Shown here: one piece after another, positions 1-8,232 of the stretch | Layout of the letters: every line of letters begins with the position of its first letter | Numbering within the stretch: position 1 is the first letter of the stretch | Source of the DNA: Lutibacter sp. | GTDB lineage: Bacteria; Bacteroidota; Bacteroidia; Flavobacteriales; Flavobacteriaceae | DNA: 64,000 nt | Reading direction: 5' to 3' | Assembly (NCBI RefSeq): GCF_016342705.1 | Contig: NZ_JAEINV010000001.1 | Span: 62,001-126,000 of the forward strand | The notes under the pieces: model-generated | Database searches by the model: none | What the model was told of the DNA's origin: nothing | What the model saw: only the letters and a program-made list of their open reading frames with translations | Made by a program: the position numbers and the translations under genes

Positions 1-39
1 TTAATTTAATAGAACGTAAATTTTTATAAAATTACATGA

Positions 40-675
40 ATGAATTTTGAATTGCTAGAAAAAGAATTAAAAAAAAGATTAAAATTTGATTACAATTGGG
101 GGAGAAAACAAACTAATAAGTTTGATGTTGAGACCAATTTTATTTATAAAATAAGCTCGTTTGAAGCGGTTTTAAAAGAAATAGACATCAATTTTAAAAA
201 TAATTTAAAGTATGCCGACCTTAAAAATTACGCATTGAACAGATGGTTTAATTTTTGGTCTGCAAAAGGTGTTGAAGCTATTTTTTGTGAACATAAAAAC
301 GTAAAACCTCACTCAAATTCAAAAGATAAATTTGTTGATTTTTTTATTGATGAAATTCCTTTCGATCATAAAACCACCGTATTTCCCGCTAGCTTTAAAA
401 AATCGATTCCGTATGCTATTGAACATAAAAGAGAATTGATTGAATGGTTGTACAAAAACCAAAGTCAACAACAACGAAAGCACCTAAAAAACAGATTATT
501 TGTTGTTTTAATAGATTTTAACCAACAAAATGAACATTGGAAATTAAAAGCGGAGATTTTATGGCTGCAAAAAATTATTTCAACATATTTAAGTACTTTT
601 ACGGAAGATAAATTAGAGTCTTTTTATTTTCAAAATAATATTGTAAAATCTGATATTATTTGGGCAATAAAATAA
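40..675 (+). CDS. Putative type II restriction endonuclease (PD-(D/E)XK-like)
   Basis: A 211-residue protein of no family I can name, placed 18 bases before a DNA adenine methyltransferase on the same strand, which is the usual layout of a type II restriction-modification pair. Visible in the protein is an acidic residue E79, then D100 in a hydrophobic stretch (VDFFI), then D109-H-K111 followed by TT. This spacing fits a PD-(D/E)XK nuclease core. There is no signal peptide or membrane segment, so it should be cytoplasmic. The start is the ATG at 40; the upstream 39 bases are too few to show a promoter. Function as an endonuclease is inferred from context and the motif only; another methylase-linked protein is possible. 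Confidence 0.5.
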   Translation: MNFELLEKELKKRLKFDYNWGRKQTNKFDVETNFIYKISSFEAVLKEIDINFKNNLKYADLKNYALNRWFNFWSAKGVEAIFCEHKNVKPHSNSKDKFVDFFIDEIPFDHKTTVFPASFKKSIPYAIEHKRELIEWLYKNQSQQQRKHLKNRLFVVLIDFNQQNEHWKLKAEILWLQKIISTYLSTFTEDKLESFYFQNNIVKSDIIWAIK

Positions 676-693
676 AATTAAAAACCATTACTA

Positions 694-1695
694 TTGAATT
701 ATATAGGTTCTAAACATAAACTTTCTTCGTTTTTAAAAAAGTCCATATTAAGTGTAGTTGGCAGTAACATTTCGAATCTTGTTTTTTGCGATTTATTTGC
801 AGGAACAGGAATTGTTGGGAGAAATTTTAAACCAATTGTAAAGCAAGTAATTTCTAATGATGTGGAGTTTTATAGCTATGTGTTGAATAGAAATTATATT
901 GGAAATTCAGAAAAATTAGAAATGGAGGATAGGTTAGCTTTTTTAAATAATTTAGAAGGAAAGAAAGGATTTATTTTTCAAAATTATTGTGAAAACGGAT
1001 TGCAAAATAGGTTGTATTTTTCAGCTGAAAACGGACGAAAAATTGATGCCATTCGAAAACAAATTGAACAATGGAAAACCTCCAAGGAAGTTTCTGATGA
1101 CGAATATTTTTTCTTGCTAGCGTCGCTTATTGAAAGTGCCGATAAAGTGGCAAATACAGCTTCGGTTTATGGTGCCTATTTAAAAAAAATAAAAAAATCT
1201 GCCCAAAAAAACTTGTTGTTAATCCCAGCAAATTTTGATGTTACCAAAAATTCACACAAAGTTTTTAATGAAGATAGCAATACTCTAATACAAAATATAA
1301 AAGGAGATATTTTGTATTTAGACCCGCCATACAACGCACGTCAATATGGTTCTAATTATCATTTATTGAATACCATTGCAAAGTACGATGAGTTTCAACC
1401 ACAAGGAAAAACGGGATTACGAAATTATTACAGATCGTCTTATTGCAAAAAAAATGAAGTCAAAAATTCTTTCGAAGAGTTAATTAAAAATGCTAACTTT
1501 ACCTACGTTTTTTTAAGTTATAATAATGAAGGTTTAATGACTGAAGATGAGGTTTGTACAATAATGAAAAAGTACGGAAAATACAGTTTAAAAACCACCA
1601 ATTATCAGCGCTTTAAAGCCGATAAAACTGAAAATAGAAATCATAAAGCAACTGCAACAGTTGAATATTTACACATTTTAGAAAAATTAGTATGA
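694..1695 (+). CDS. D12-class DNA adenine-N6 methyltransferase
   Basis: Transfers a methyl group from S-adenosylmethionine to adenine in a specific DNA site, and would protect host DNA from the neighbouring nuclease. The N-terminus NYIGSK (residues 2-7), the cofactor motif DLFAGTG (33-39) and the catalytic DPPYN (210-214) occur in the alpha-class order typical of the Dam/D12 family. Length (333 aa) is normal. The start must be the TTG at 694: the NYIGSK motif begins at the very next codon and no in-frame ATG lies before it. The gene ends in a 4-base ATGA overlap with the DUF4254 gene. The recognition sequence cannot be told from the sequence. Confidence 0.85.
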   Translation: MNYIGSKHKLSSFLKKSILSVVGSNISNLVFCDLFAGTGIVGRNFKPIVKQVISNDVEFYSYVLNRNYIGNSEKLEMEDRLAFLNNLEGKKGFIFQNYCENGLQNRLYFSAENGRKIDAIRKQIEQWKTSKEVSDDEYFFLLASLIESADKVANTASVYGAYLKKIKKSAQKNLLLIPANFDVTKNSHKVFNEDSNTLIQNIKGDILYLDPPYNARQYGSNYHLLNTIAKYDEFQPQGKTGLRNYYRSSYCKKNEVKNSFEELIKNANFTYVFLSYNNEGLMTEDEVCTIMKKYGKYSLKTTNYQRFKADKTENRNHKATATVEYLHILEKLV

Positions 1696-2294
1696 GTGCA
1701 GAACAATACAACAAACTTTTTGATGAAGTTATAAAAAAATACCACGTTATTGATAGCGTAGATCAGCCATTTGAAAACCCTTTTAATAAAAATTCATTTG
1801 AACATTTATTATATAGAAAAAACTGGATAGATACTGTTCAATGGCATTACGAAGATATTATTCGGTTACCAAATATTGATCCAGTTGAAGCAATTGTTTT
1901 AAAACGTAAAATTGATGCTTCAAACCAAGATAGAACGGATATGGTTGAGTTTATTGACAGTTACTTTTTAAATAAATTTAAAGATGTAAAAGTTAAAGAT
2001 GGTGCTAAAATAAATTCTGAAACTCCCGCTTGGGCAATTGATAGGTTATCAATTTTGGCTTTAAAAATTTATCATATGAATGAAGAAGCAACCAGAGAAA
2101 GTGCTTCGGAAGAACATAGAGCAAAATGTCAAGAAAAATTGAATGTTTTATTAGAACAACGTGTAGATTTATCTACAGCTATTGATGATTTATTAAATGA
2201 TTTTTCTACCGGTGAAAAGTTTATGAAAGTATATAAGCAAATGAAAATGTATAACGATGAGGATACCAACCCAATGTTATATGCTAAAAAATAG
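1692..2294 (+). CDS. DUF4254 domain protein
   Basis: A 200-residue soluble, helix-rich protein that matches DUF4254, a family widespread in Bacteroidetes and often found beside glycosyltransferase genes; its biochemical role is not known to me. Typical family features are the central segment WAIDRLSILALKIYHM and the charged C-terminal helices. It starts at the ATG that overlaps the methyltransferase stop, so it is translated from the same message. A strong hairpin terminator follows 16 bases after the stop. The partner here is a restriction-modification pair rather than a glycosyltransferase, which suggests that the pair was inserted upstream. Confidence 0.75.
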   Translation: MSAEQYNKLFDEVIKKYHVIDSVDQPFENPFNKNSFEHLLYRKNWIDTVQWHYEDIIRLPNIDPVEAIVLKRKIDASNQDRTDMVEFIDSYFLNKFKDVKVKDGAKINSETPAWAIDRLSILALKIYHMNEEATRESASEEHRAKCQEKLNVLLEQRVDLSTAIDDLLNDFSTGEKFMKVYKQMKMYNDEDTNPMLYAKK

Positions 2295-2310
2295 TAAAAC
2301 TTAGCGTTAC

Positions 2311-2350
2311 AAAAAAGGTGTTTATTCGTCATAGAATAAACACCTTTTTT
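2311..2350 (+). terminator. Rho-independent terminator after DUF4254
   Basis: Perfect 17-base inverted repeat: the left arm 2311-2327 is A-rich and runs into GGTGTTTATTC, the loop is 2328-2333, and the right arm 2334-2350 ends in six T. It sits between the DUF4254 stop and the next gene, and its T-run touches the ATG at 2351. Confidence 0.85.
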
Positions 2351-2823
2351 ATGAAAAATAGTTTCCTAATTTTAGTAACAGTAGTATTGCTAACTTCTTG
2401 CGCTTCAAAATCGTCTTTTAATTCTTTTTATGCAGAACATAAAAATGAATGTGATTTTTCAATAAGCACTCCTGCTTTTTTTGCTAATTTATTTATTCCA
2501 AAAGATGATGTTGAAGAATATAAAGATTTGTTTAAAAAAGTAAAACATTATAAAGTAATGATTTTTGAAAACGAAAAAACGTCGCTTGATAAGCAGTTTG
2601 ATAAATTTATGAAACGAAAAAATTACGCTTCTATATTTAGAGTTAATAGTGATGGTGATCAAGTTCAATTGTATTTTTTAGAGAGCAAAAACACTATTAA
2701 AGAAGTTGTTCTAAAAAAAAAAGCGATGAAGATTTTATGGTATTAGGCTTAAAAACAAATTTGTCGGAAAAAGATTTTAATCATCTTTTAGAAAAATCTT
2801 CGGTTAAAATTACAAGTAATTAA
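2351..2823 (+). pseudogene. DUF4252 lipoprotein gene with a frameshift at an A10 run
   Basis: Encodes a small lipoprotein of the DUF4252 type; the signal MKNSFLILVTVVLLTSC has a lipobox with the acylated cysteine at residue 17. An ATG at 2318 is also open, but it lies inside the terminator stem, so 2351 is preferred. The uninterrupted frame stops at 2746 (131 aa from 2351). After a run of ten A at 2713-2722, the shifted frame continues with SDEDFMVLGLKTNLSEKDF and a further stretch to a TAA at 2821-2823, giving a C-terminus of normal family length. One more or two fewer A restores a protein of about 156-157 aa. Sequencing error, a true mutation, or slippage at the homopolymer are all possible. 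Confidence 0.7.
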
Positions 2824-2840
2824 CGTTTTAAAATAAAAAA

Positions 2841-2880
2841 AATGCGGTTTGAAATTTAATTTCAAACCGCATTTTTTTTT
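2841..2880. terminator. Bidirectional terminator between convergent genes
   Basis: A perfect palindromic stem with AATGCGGTTTGAAATT (2841-2856) pairing with the arm ending at 2872, preceded by an A-run and followed by T. It lies between the DUF4252 gene (plus) and the outer-membrane protein gene (minus), so it can serve both. Confidence 0.85.
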
Positions 2881-2898
2881 ATGAATTATTTTACTTTT

Positions 2899-3810
2899 TT
2901 ATTTTTTTGAAAAAGTATAAGTAATACCAACGTTAAGTCCGAATGATGAATAAGGAGCAACTGATGATAATGATTTTGAAGGATCATTATTTGGTTGAGG
3001 TAAAGAATCTTCATAAGTAACTTTGCTTGGAGCTGCTATAGTTCCAAAAATTGGGTGATTTAGAGGTGCATCTCCTAAATTCCAAGTCATTGAAGGAATT
3101 GCAGGAACCGCATTTGGACCAATTGCACCAGCAGGAAGTGCAGGTGTTGCTGGTGTTGTGATTGTTAATTCCGCAAATTCAGAATAATCTCTAGTAACAT
3201 TAATTCCTAAATATTCTAATTCTGCAAAAATACCCCAATTCCCTCCAAGGTCATGTTTGTATCCAAAAGCAGCAGTAAATCCTAAAGGAGGTCTTCCGTG
3301 GTAATCATTTATACCTTCTGTCATAATTGGAGCTACACCAAAAGCGCTTAAAGGTGTTACTGTAGACCTTGTAAATTCAGCCTCAGTTTTTCCGCCAAGT
3401 TTAGTTACCATCCCAATTTTACCATATAAATTATCATTAAAATTGTAAATTAATGAAGCAGTTAAGCCATAAGCTCTTGCATGGGCACTACCGTCAGTAA
3501 ATTCTTTAATAGATCCACTATCATTTGTTAAATACGAAGAAATATTTTGATCTGCTCCATGTAAATATGCAAAACCTAACTCTGCGCCAAACATTTCATT
3601 AAACATTTTACCAACGCGTAATTGAGCAGTCATTCCCTCTCCGTAACTACCGTAGTGATTAGTAGCTGTAGTTTGACTATCATTTAAAGAAGTTCCAGTA
3701 AGTATTCCTGCACTAGAAATTGAATATCCACCACTAGCACTTACATAAAATTGTGCACTTGCACTTGTTGCTATAATAAAAGCAACCAATAATAATAAAT
3801 GTTTTTTCAT
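2899..3810 (-). CDS. Outer membrane beta-barrel protein
   Basis: 303 residues with a clear signal peptide (MKKHLLLLVAFIIATSASA, cleavage before QFY). The mature part has alternating hydrophobic/polar strands (FYVSASGGYSIS, GAELGFAYLHGA, ARAYGLTASLIYNF, GFTAAFGYKHD, FAELEYLGINV) and ends in a strand, NVGITYTFSKK, typical of barrel proteins. A proline/alanine-rich loop (TPATPALPAGAIGPNAVPAIP, about residues 220-240) probably faces outward. It resembles the OmpA/OprF-type barrel domain proteins common in flavobacteria. Substrate and role cannot be deduced. It is monocistronic, with a bidirectional terminator behind it. Confidence 0.75.
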   Translation of the reverse strand: MKKHLLLLVAFIIATSASAQFYVSASGGYSISSAGILTGTSLNDSQTTATNHYGSYGEGMTAQLRVGKMFNEMFGAELGFAYLHGADQNISSYLTNDSGSIKEFTDGSAHARAYGLTASLIYNFNDNLYGKIGMVTKLGGKTEAEFTRSTVTPLSAFGVAPIMTEGINDYHGRPPLGFTAAFGYKHDLGGNWGIFAELEYLGINVTRDYSEFAELTITTPATPALPAGAIGPNAVPAIPSMTWNLGDAPLNHPIFGTIAAPSKVTYEDSLPQPNNDPSKSLSSVAPYSSFGLNVGITYTFSKK

Positions 3811-3940
3811 AATTAGTTTAATTGTTTAGTAAGTCGGAAATATAGTTTTTAAAAAAAGCAATTCAAATGATAAATGTTACATTTAAAATAAATTATCATA
3901 TTTGTTTGAAAACCTAAATAATAGTGCTTTTTATTTAAAA

Positions 3941-4276
3941 TTATTTAGAAAAACTGATTCTTTTTTTAGTATTTCCAATTAAAACCTCCTTTTCATTAAT
4001 TACTACAGGGCGCTTTAAAAAGGTGTATTCGTCTAAAATTAATTGACGATAATCATTTTCAGTTAAAATTTGACTTTTTAAATCCATTTGCTTGTACTTT
4101 TTTGCCATTTTACTGAATAATACTTCATAGCTCTTTGTTAGCGCATATAATTCATCTAGCTGCTTTACGGTTATAGGTTCTGTTTTAATTTCTTGCAAAA
4201 TATATTCAGAAGTATTCATTTCTTTTAAAATTCTTCTGCAAGTGTCGCACGTTTTTAAGTAATAAATTTTTTTCAT
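3941..4276 (-). CDS. ArsC/Spx-family reductase-like protein
   Basis: 111 residues with a thioredoxin-like fold start (MKKIYYLKTCDTCRRIL) that carries a CxxC pair at C10 and C13, then the family's middle part and the typical RPVVINEKEVLIGN segment near residues 89-102 that forms the glutathione/oxyanion loop region in ArsC and Spx relatives. Such proteins are either glutaredoxin-linked arsenate reductases or Spx-like regulators. The CxxC pair and the absence of neighbouring ars genes make a true arsenate reductase unproven. It is monocistronic and divergent from the DinB-like gene. Confidence 0.75.
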   Translation of the reverse strand: MKKIYYLKTCDTCRRILKEMNTSEYILQEIKTEPITVKQLDELYALTKSYEVLFSKMAKKYKQMDLKSQILTENDYRQLILDEYTFLKRPVVINEKEVLIGNTKKRISFSK

Positions 4277-4352
4277 TAGTTTTTAGATATTGACAAGGTA
4301 AATTTAAGTTGTTTTAGTTTAAATTTGAAGACTTTAAAATAAATTTAAGAAA

Positions 4353-4808
4353 ATGAATAAAAATTTTGAAACTTTAAAAAAATCTAGAATTCTGATATTG
4401 AAAGTTATTGAAAGTCTATCTATAGATCAGTTAAATAGTATTCCTAAAGGATTTAATAATAATATTGCTTGGAATATTGCACACTTAGTGGTAACACAGC
4501 AATTACTATGTTATAAATTAGCTGGTTTAAAGTGTTTGATTTCTGAGGAGATGATTACTAATTTTCAAAAAGGAACAGCTCCAACATATACAATTTCTGA
4601 AGCTGAATTTAAAGAAATTAAAGCGCTGTTTTTAGAGTTACCAGAGAAATTAATAGCAGATTATGAGAAAGGAATATTCACCAATTATAATGAATATACA
4701 ACAAGTGTAGCTATTACTTTAAGAAATATAAATGACGCATTAACTTTTAATTTATTACACGAAGGAATTCATTTAGGAATAATTCTTCAGCTAAAAAAGT
4801 TTGTTTAA
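4353..4808 (+). CDS. DinB-like (DinB_2) four-helix protein
   Basis: 151 residues, all helical, matching the DinB/YfiT-like putative metalloenzyme superfamily. The three histidines expected for metal binding are visible: one in WNIAHLVVT (about residue 44) and two in HEGIHLG (about 136 and 140). Family members include thiol transferases and proteins of unknown role, so the substrate is open. The gene ends five bases from the stop of the convergent beta-barrel gene, with no obvious terminator between. Confidence 0.75.
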   Translation: MNKNFETLKKSRILILKVIESLSIDQLNSIPKGFNNNIAWNIAHLVVTQQLLCYKLAGLKCLISEEMITNFQKGTAPTYTISEAEFKEIKALFLELPEKLIADYEKGIFTNYNEYTTSVAITLRNINDALTFNLLHEGIHLGIILQLKKFV

Positions 4809-4813
4809 AAATT

Positions 4814-5617
4814 TTAATTTAAGTAATAGATATAGCCAACATGTACCCACAATAACCAGTCGTTATATTTATTTGCAGGGTCTGGTCTTGAGTTAAGTCC
4901 ATCAACGTAATTTGAAAAAAAGTATTGCCAGCGAGATTCTATTAAAATATCTGAGTATTCACCTAATTTATGCCGTGTTCCAACACCTAAAGTTGCTGAC
5001 ATTGTAATTCCGGCAGTATCGCGCGCTGCTGCTGGGTCAATATTTGGATCCCATTTTGGATATAAAATACCTGGATCTCTCCAATCTCCTAAATCAGAAG
5101 AAATTGTTGGGTTGTAAAAATCTACATATAAACCAGCACTAAGATATGGAGACCATTTTAAATCAGGAATTCTGCGCGAACCAAAATCTACAATATCTAC
5201 CCAATGAAACTCAAGTTGCGTTCCTAAATTAATAATACTTGCTTTTCCGTGATGTGCTCTTAATTTATCTGCTTCAGGAGTTGTTCTATAATCTTGTACC
5301 CATTCTCCAAAATGATCAAGTTTAGCGGACATATACGATAATTCTCCTCGAAGTCTAAAATGATGTACAAAATAGCTAGATCTTTCGTTCCAACGATATC
5401 TATAATCAGTAAAGTTTAAATAATAGATTAACCCAAATCCAGCACCAATATTACCACCTACGTTACTTTTAAAATAATTTCGCTCTCCATAATCCGTAGT
5501 AAATGAAGCTGACCCAGTAATAAAACCGATTTCATGGCTACTGTTGTCTTGAGCAAAACTGCTAAATGCATTTATGCAAATTAAAAGAAGGACTATATGA
5601 TAGTGTTTTTTATTCAT
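4814..5617 (-). CDS. Outer membrane beta-barrel protein (THC0290_0291-like)
   Basis: 267 residues with a signal peptide (MNKKHYHIVLLLICINAFSSFAQ). The mature N-terminus SHEIGFITGSASFTTDYGERN resembles a Bacteroidetes-specific family named after THC0290_0291, whose members are predicted outer-membrane proteins of unknown function. Aromatic, alternating strands continue to the C-terminus (WLLWVHVGYIYYLN), which fits a barrel. I recognise the N-terminal pattern from memory only. The gene stands alone, head to head with nothing obvious and tail to tail with the DinB-like gene. Confidence 0.65.
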   Translation of the reverse strand: MNKKHYHIVLLLICINAFSSFAQDNSSHEIGFITGSASFTTDYGERNYFKSNVGGNIGAGFGLIYYLNFTDYRYRWNERSSYFVHHFRLRGELSYMSAKLDHFGEWVQDYRTTPEADKLRAHHGKASIINLGTQLEFHWVDIVDFGSRRIPDLKWSPYLSAGLYVDFYNPTISSDLGDWRDPGILYPKWDPNIDPAAARDTAGITMSATLGVGTRHKLGEYSDILIESRWQYFFSNYVDGLNSRPDPANKYNDWLLWVHVGYIYYLN

Positions 5618-5680
5618 TGAGGTTTTAATATTTCAAATGTAATAAATTCTTTTTGAAGTTTTCTTATAAATTAAATCCAC

Positions 5681-7282
5681 TTAATTAATATCAAATGTTT
5701 CGTTTAATTCATAATTGGCTCTTAACTCTATTATTTTGTCAAAAAACTGGACTATTTCGGGCTGTTTTTTATTTAAAAAATTTCCTGTATCCCAAACGCC
5801 ATTATTATTTTCATCTAAAGTTACCCTAATCATATAATTTCCAGGTAATAGTAGTTCAAAATTTATAATTTGAGGGTTGCTTATTTTTGCTATTCGTATA
5901 ATTTGTTCTTTTTCATTTAATAACTCAACAATTAACGGTATATTTTTCGGATTGTTAAATGATAAAGCTATAGTTCCGTAATCTTCAAGTGTTTTTGTTT
6001 TTAATTTATACGAAATGCTATCATTTGAAATTTGATAAATATCTGTAATTGTTTTTGGTAATATTTCAAAAGTATACTCTGTATTTACTTCCTTTTCAAA
6101 ATTTAGGTATAATTTATTTTTTGATTTTGCTAAAATTGGTGTAAAAGGAACAATTGTTGAATCTTTTTTAGATATTTTAATTAATGAAGGGTCAAAGTTT
6201 ATGATTGGAGTATTAGTAGTTATGTAAAACGTATCAATTAAATGTAAAATACCGTTTGAATTTGGAGTAACTTTTAATGAATCTATTTTTGAGCTTCTAA
6301 GCTTTAAGGTAAAGTTTTCAGCGTAATCTCCTTTTGAAACTTTAAAATTTAATGAATCAGCCTCAATTGTTGAAAACCAATAATTTAATGTGTCTTTATT
6401 TTTTTCGTAAATTATTTCCGATTTAAAATCTTCTGGTGTTTGGGAAAGTAAATCTATAATTAAATCGTTGGCATTTCCTGCAAAACCAAAAATTGCATGG
6501 CCTTTATTTACTTCTTTTGGTTTAATAACTTTTAGTTTTGGAACTTCTTTAAAAATAGTAAAATCATAATTTTTATCTGTTGGTAGTGTAACAGTATCTC
6601 CAATAAAACCAATTTTATCAATTTCAGGATTGTAAATTTTATTGCTATTTGCATCTTGTAAGGCAATTAATAAATATTTGCCTTCACGTATGTTTGTTAT
6701 TTCAAAAAGTGTTGAATCTAAAGTGTTTGCAATATATCTTGGCTTTTGTTTGTAAATAATTGAGTCAGTATATTTATCGTTATATTCGTATAACATAACA
6801 TCAATATTTGTTAAAGATTTTTTTATTAACGGATTAGTTACTTTTCCTGATAGTTTTAATGAATCTATAAATGTTCCTGTAGAAAAAACATATTTAAAAT
6901 TTTGAAATTTATTTTCTTCATTGTTATCTACAATACTATTTCCAAAATTAAAGGAGTAGGTGGTGTTTGCTTCTAGCGTATCTAAAATTTTAATTGTTAT
7001 AAATTTACTAGCAGTTCCGGCTGGTGTAATTATTGGGTCGTATTGTTGAGGTGGAGATATTACTAAATTTTTTTTAGCATCTTTAATTTTTATATATTCA
7101 TCAAAATATAATTTTATTTTTTTTTCTTTAAAATTAACGGTTTCTAATTTTGGTATTGCATTAACTAAAATAGGCGGAATAGAGTCTTTTGGGCCACCGG
7201 TTGGAGTGCCTCTTTTAGCACAGCTAAAAAATGCAGTATATAAGAATATAACTAAAAGTAACTTTAAAAATGCTGCTCTCAT
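5681..7282 (-). CDS. Ig-like domain lipoprotein
   Basis: A 533-residue surface or periplasmic lipoprotein. From the ATG at 7282 it begins MRAAFLKLLLVIFLYTAFFSC, with a lipobox and the motif CAKRGTPTGGPKDSIPPI that is typical of a conserved Bacteroidetes family with an N-terminal bacterial Ig-like domain (the FDEYIKIKDA...VISPP region). An open frame extends further upstream to 7387 but would overlap comF and hide the signal sequence, so the later ATG is chosen. The C-terminal part (GNYMIRVTLDENNNGVWDTGNF) resembles a beta-sandwich with a calcium-like DxNxNG loop. The exact function is unknown. Confidence 0.8.
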   Translation of the reverse strand: MRAAFLKLLLVIFLYTAFFSCAKRGTPTGGPKDSIPPILVNAIPKLETVNFKEKKIKLYFDEYIKIKDAKKNLVISPPQQYDPIITPAGTASKFITIKILDTLEANTTYSFNFGNSIVDNNEENKFQNFKYVFSTGTFIDSLKLSGKVTNPLIKKSLTNIDVMLYEYNDKYTDSIIYKQKPRYIANTLDSTLFEITNIREGKYLLIALQDANSNKIYNPEIDKIGFIGDTVTLPTDKNYDFTIFKEVPKLKVIKPKEVNKGHAIFGFAGNANDLIIDLLSQTPEDFKSEIIYEKNKDTLNYWFSTIEADSLNFKVSKGDYAENFTLKLRSSKIDSLKVTPNSNGILHLIDTFYITTNTPIINFDPSLIKISKKDSTIVPFTPILAKSKNKLYLNFEKEVNTEYTFEILPKTITDIYQISNDSISYKLKTKTLEDYGTIALSFNNPKNIPLIVELLNEKEQIIRIAKISNPQIINFELLLPGNYMIRVTLDENNNGVWDTGNFLNKKQPEIVQFFDKIIELRANYELNETFDIN

Positions 7283-7361
7283 GTATTTTTTTGAATGCAA
7301 AATAACAATTAATTTATTTAAAAAACGTATTAAACAAGCTACTATTGTGTTTTTTAATATA

Positions 7362-8048
7362 TTATTTGGTGTAAGCCATGCTTGCAATACTAATTTTAAT
7401 ATTACTAAAATTATTTAATGCTAAATAGCATGCTTCAAGTGTAGCGCCAGTAGTTATAATATCATCAATAAGAAGTATGTGCTTATTGGCTAAAGAAAGT
7501 TTCTCTTCCACATAAAATAGTTCTTGAACATTTTTCCATCGGTCTAATCGTAAAAGTTTTGTTTGTGAATTTATAGCTGTTTTCTTTTTAAGCACATTTT
7601 CGTAGAATGGTATATTTAATGTTTTAGATAAGCTATTTCCAAAGGTTGACACTTGATTATAACCTCTTTTTTTTTGTTTTTTAGAATGTAATGGAACGGG
7701 AATTATGCAATCTATATTTTTAAACCTATTACTTTTTAACATTTCTTCTCCCAACCAACTTCCAATAAAACCACCTACTTGTTGTTGGCCATTATATTTT
7801 AATTCGTGAATTAGCTGTTGAGTTTTTCCCTTTTTCAGAAAATAAAATAGCGCGGTGCCTTTTTCAATAGGAATTCTCCCATAAAATGTTTTTTCAATTT
7901 GATTTGGTGTTTCAAAACTAAAATTAGTTAAGGGTAAATCATTTCTGCAAAATAGGCAAATGAATGCTTCATTTGTGGTTAAGTGATTTTTACAGCAAAG
8001 ACAAATGTCTGGATAAAAAACATTAAAAATGTCTTTTAAAAGTTTCAT
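7362..8048 (-). CDS. comF: ComF family phosphoribosyltransferase-like protein
   Basis: 228 residues. It has a zinc-ribbon at the N-terminus (CLCCKNH and CLFCRND, four cysteines near residues 16-34) and a C-terminal type I phosphoribosyltransferase domain with the PRPP loop ILLIDDIITTGAT. In competent bacteria ComF helps single-stranded DNA handling during transformation; many genomes keep it without known competence. The motif KKQKKRGYNQ, conserved in the family, is present. The gene lies 79 bases upstream of the Ig-like lipoprotein on the same strand, so they may be cotranscribed. Confidence 0.9.
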   Translation of the reverse strand: MKLLKDIFNVFYPDICLCCKNHLTTNEAFICLFCRNDLPLTNFSFETPNQIEKTFYGRIPIEKGTALFYFLKKGKTQQLIHELKYNGQQQVGGFIGSWLGEEMLKSNRFKNIDCIIPVPLHSKKQKKRGYNQVSTFGNSLSKTLNIPFYENVLKKKTAINSQTKLLRLDRWKNVQELFYVEEKLSLANKHILLIDDIITTGATLEACYLALNNFSNIKISIASMAYTK

Positions 8049-8194
8049 AGTATTTTTTTATAAATATAATTATTTTTTTGATATGAAAAAGTGGATATAA
8101 TTATGAATTTAACAATTAAAACCTTATATTTAAGTTTTCTTAGTCAAATATACTCCCTCAAATAATTTATGGTGATTTATATACTTAATTCACG

Positions 8195-8202
8195 TAATTT
8201 TG
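8195..8202 (+). promoter_or_regulatory. Promoter -7 box (TAnnTTTG) for the coiled-coil protein gene
   Basis: TAATTTTG matches the Bacteroidetes -7 consensus TAnnTTTG exactly and lies 31 bases before the ATG at 8233. No convincing -33 TTTG is seen upstream. Confidence 0.5.
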
Positions 8203-8232
8203 CGTTATACATACAAATTTAATATATAGAAA

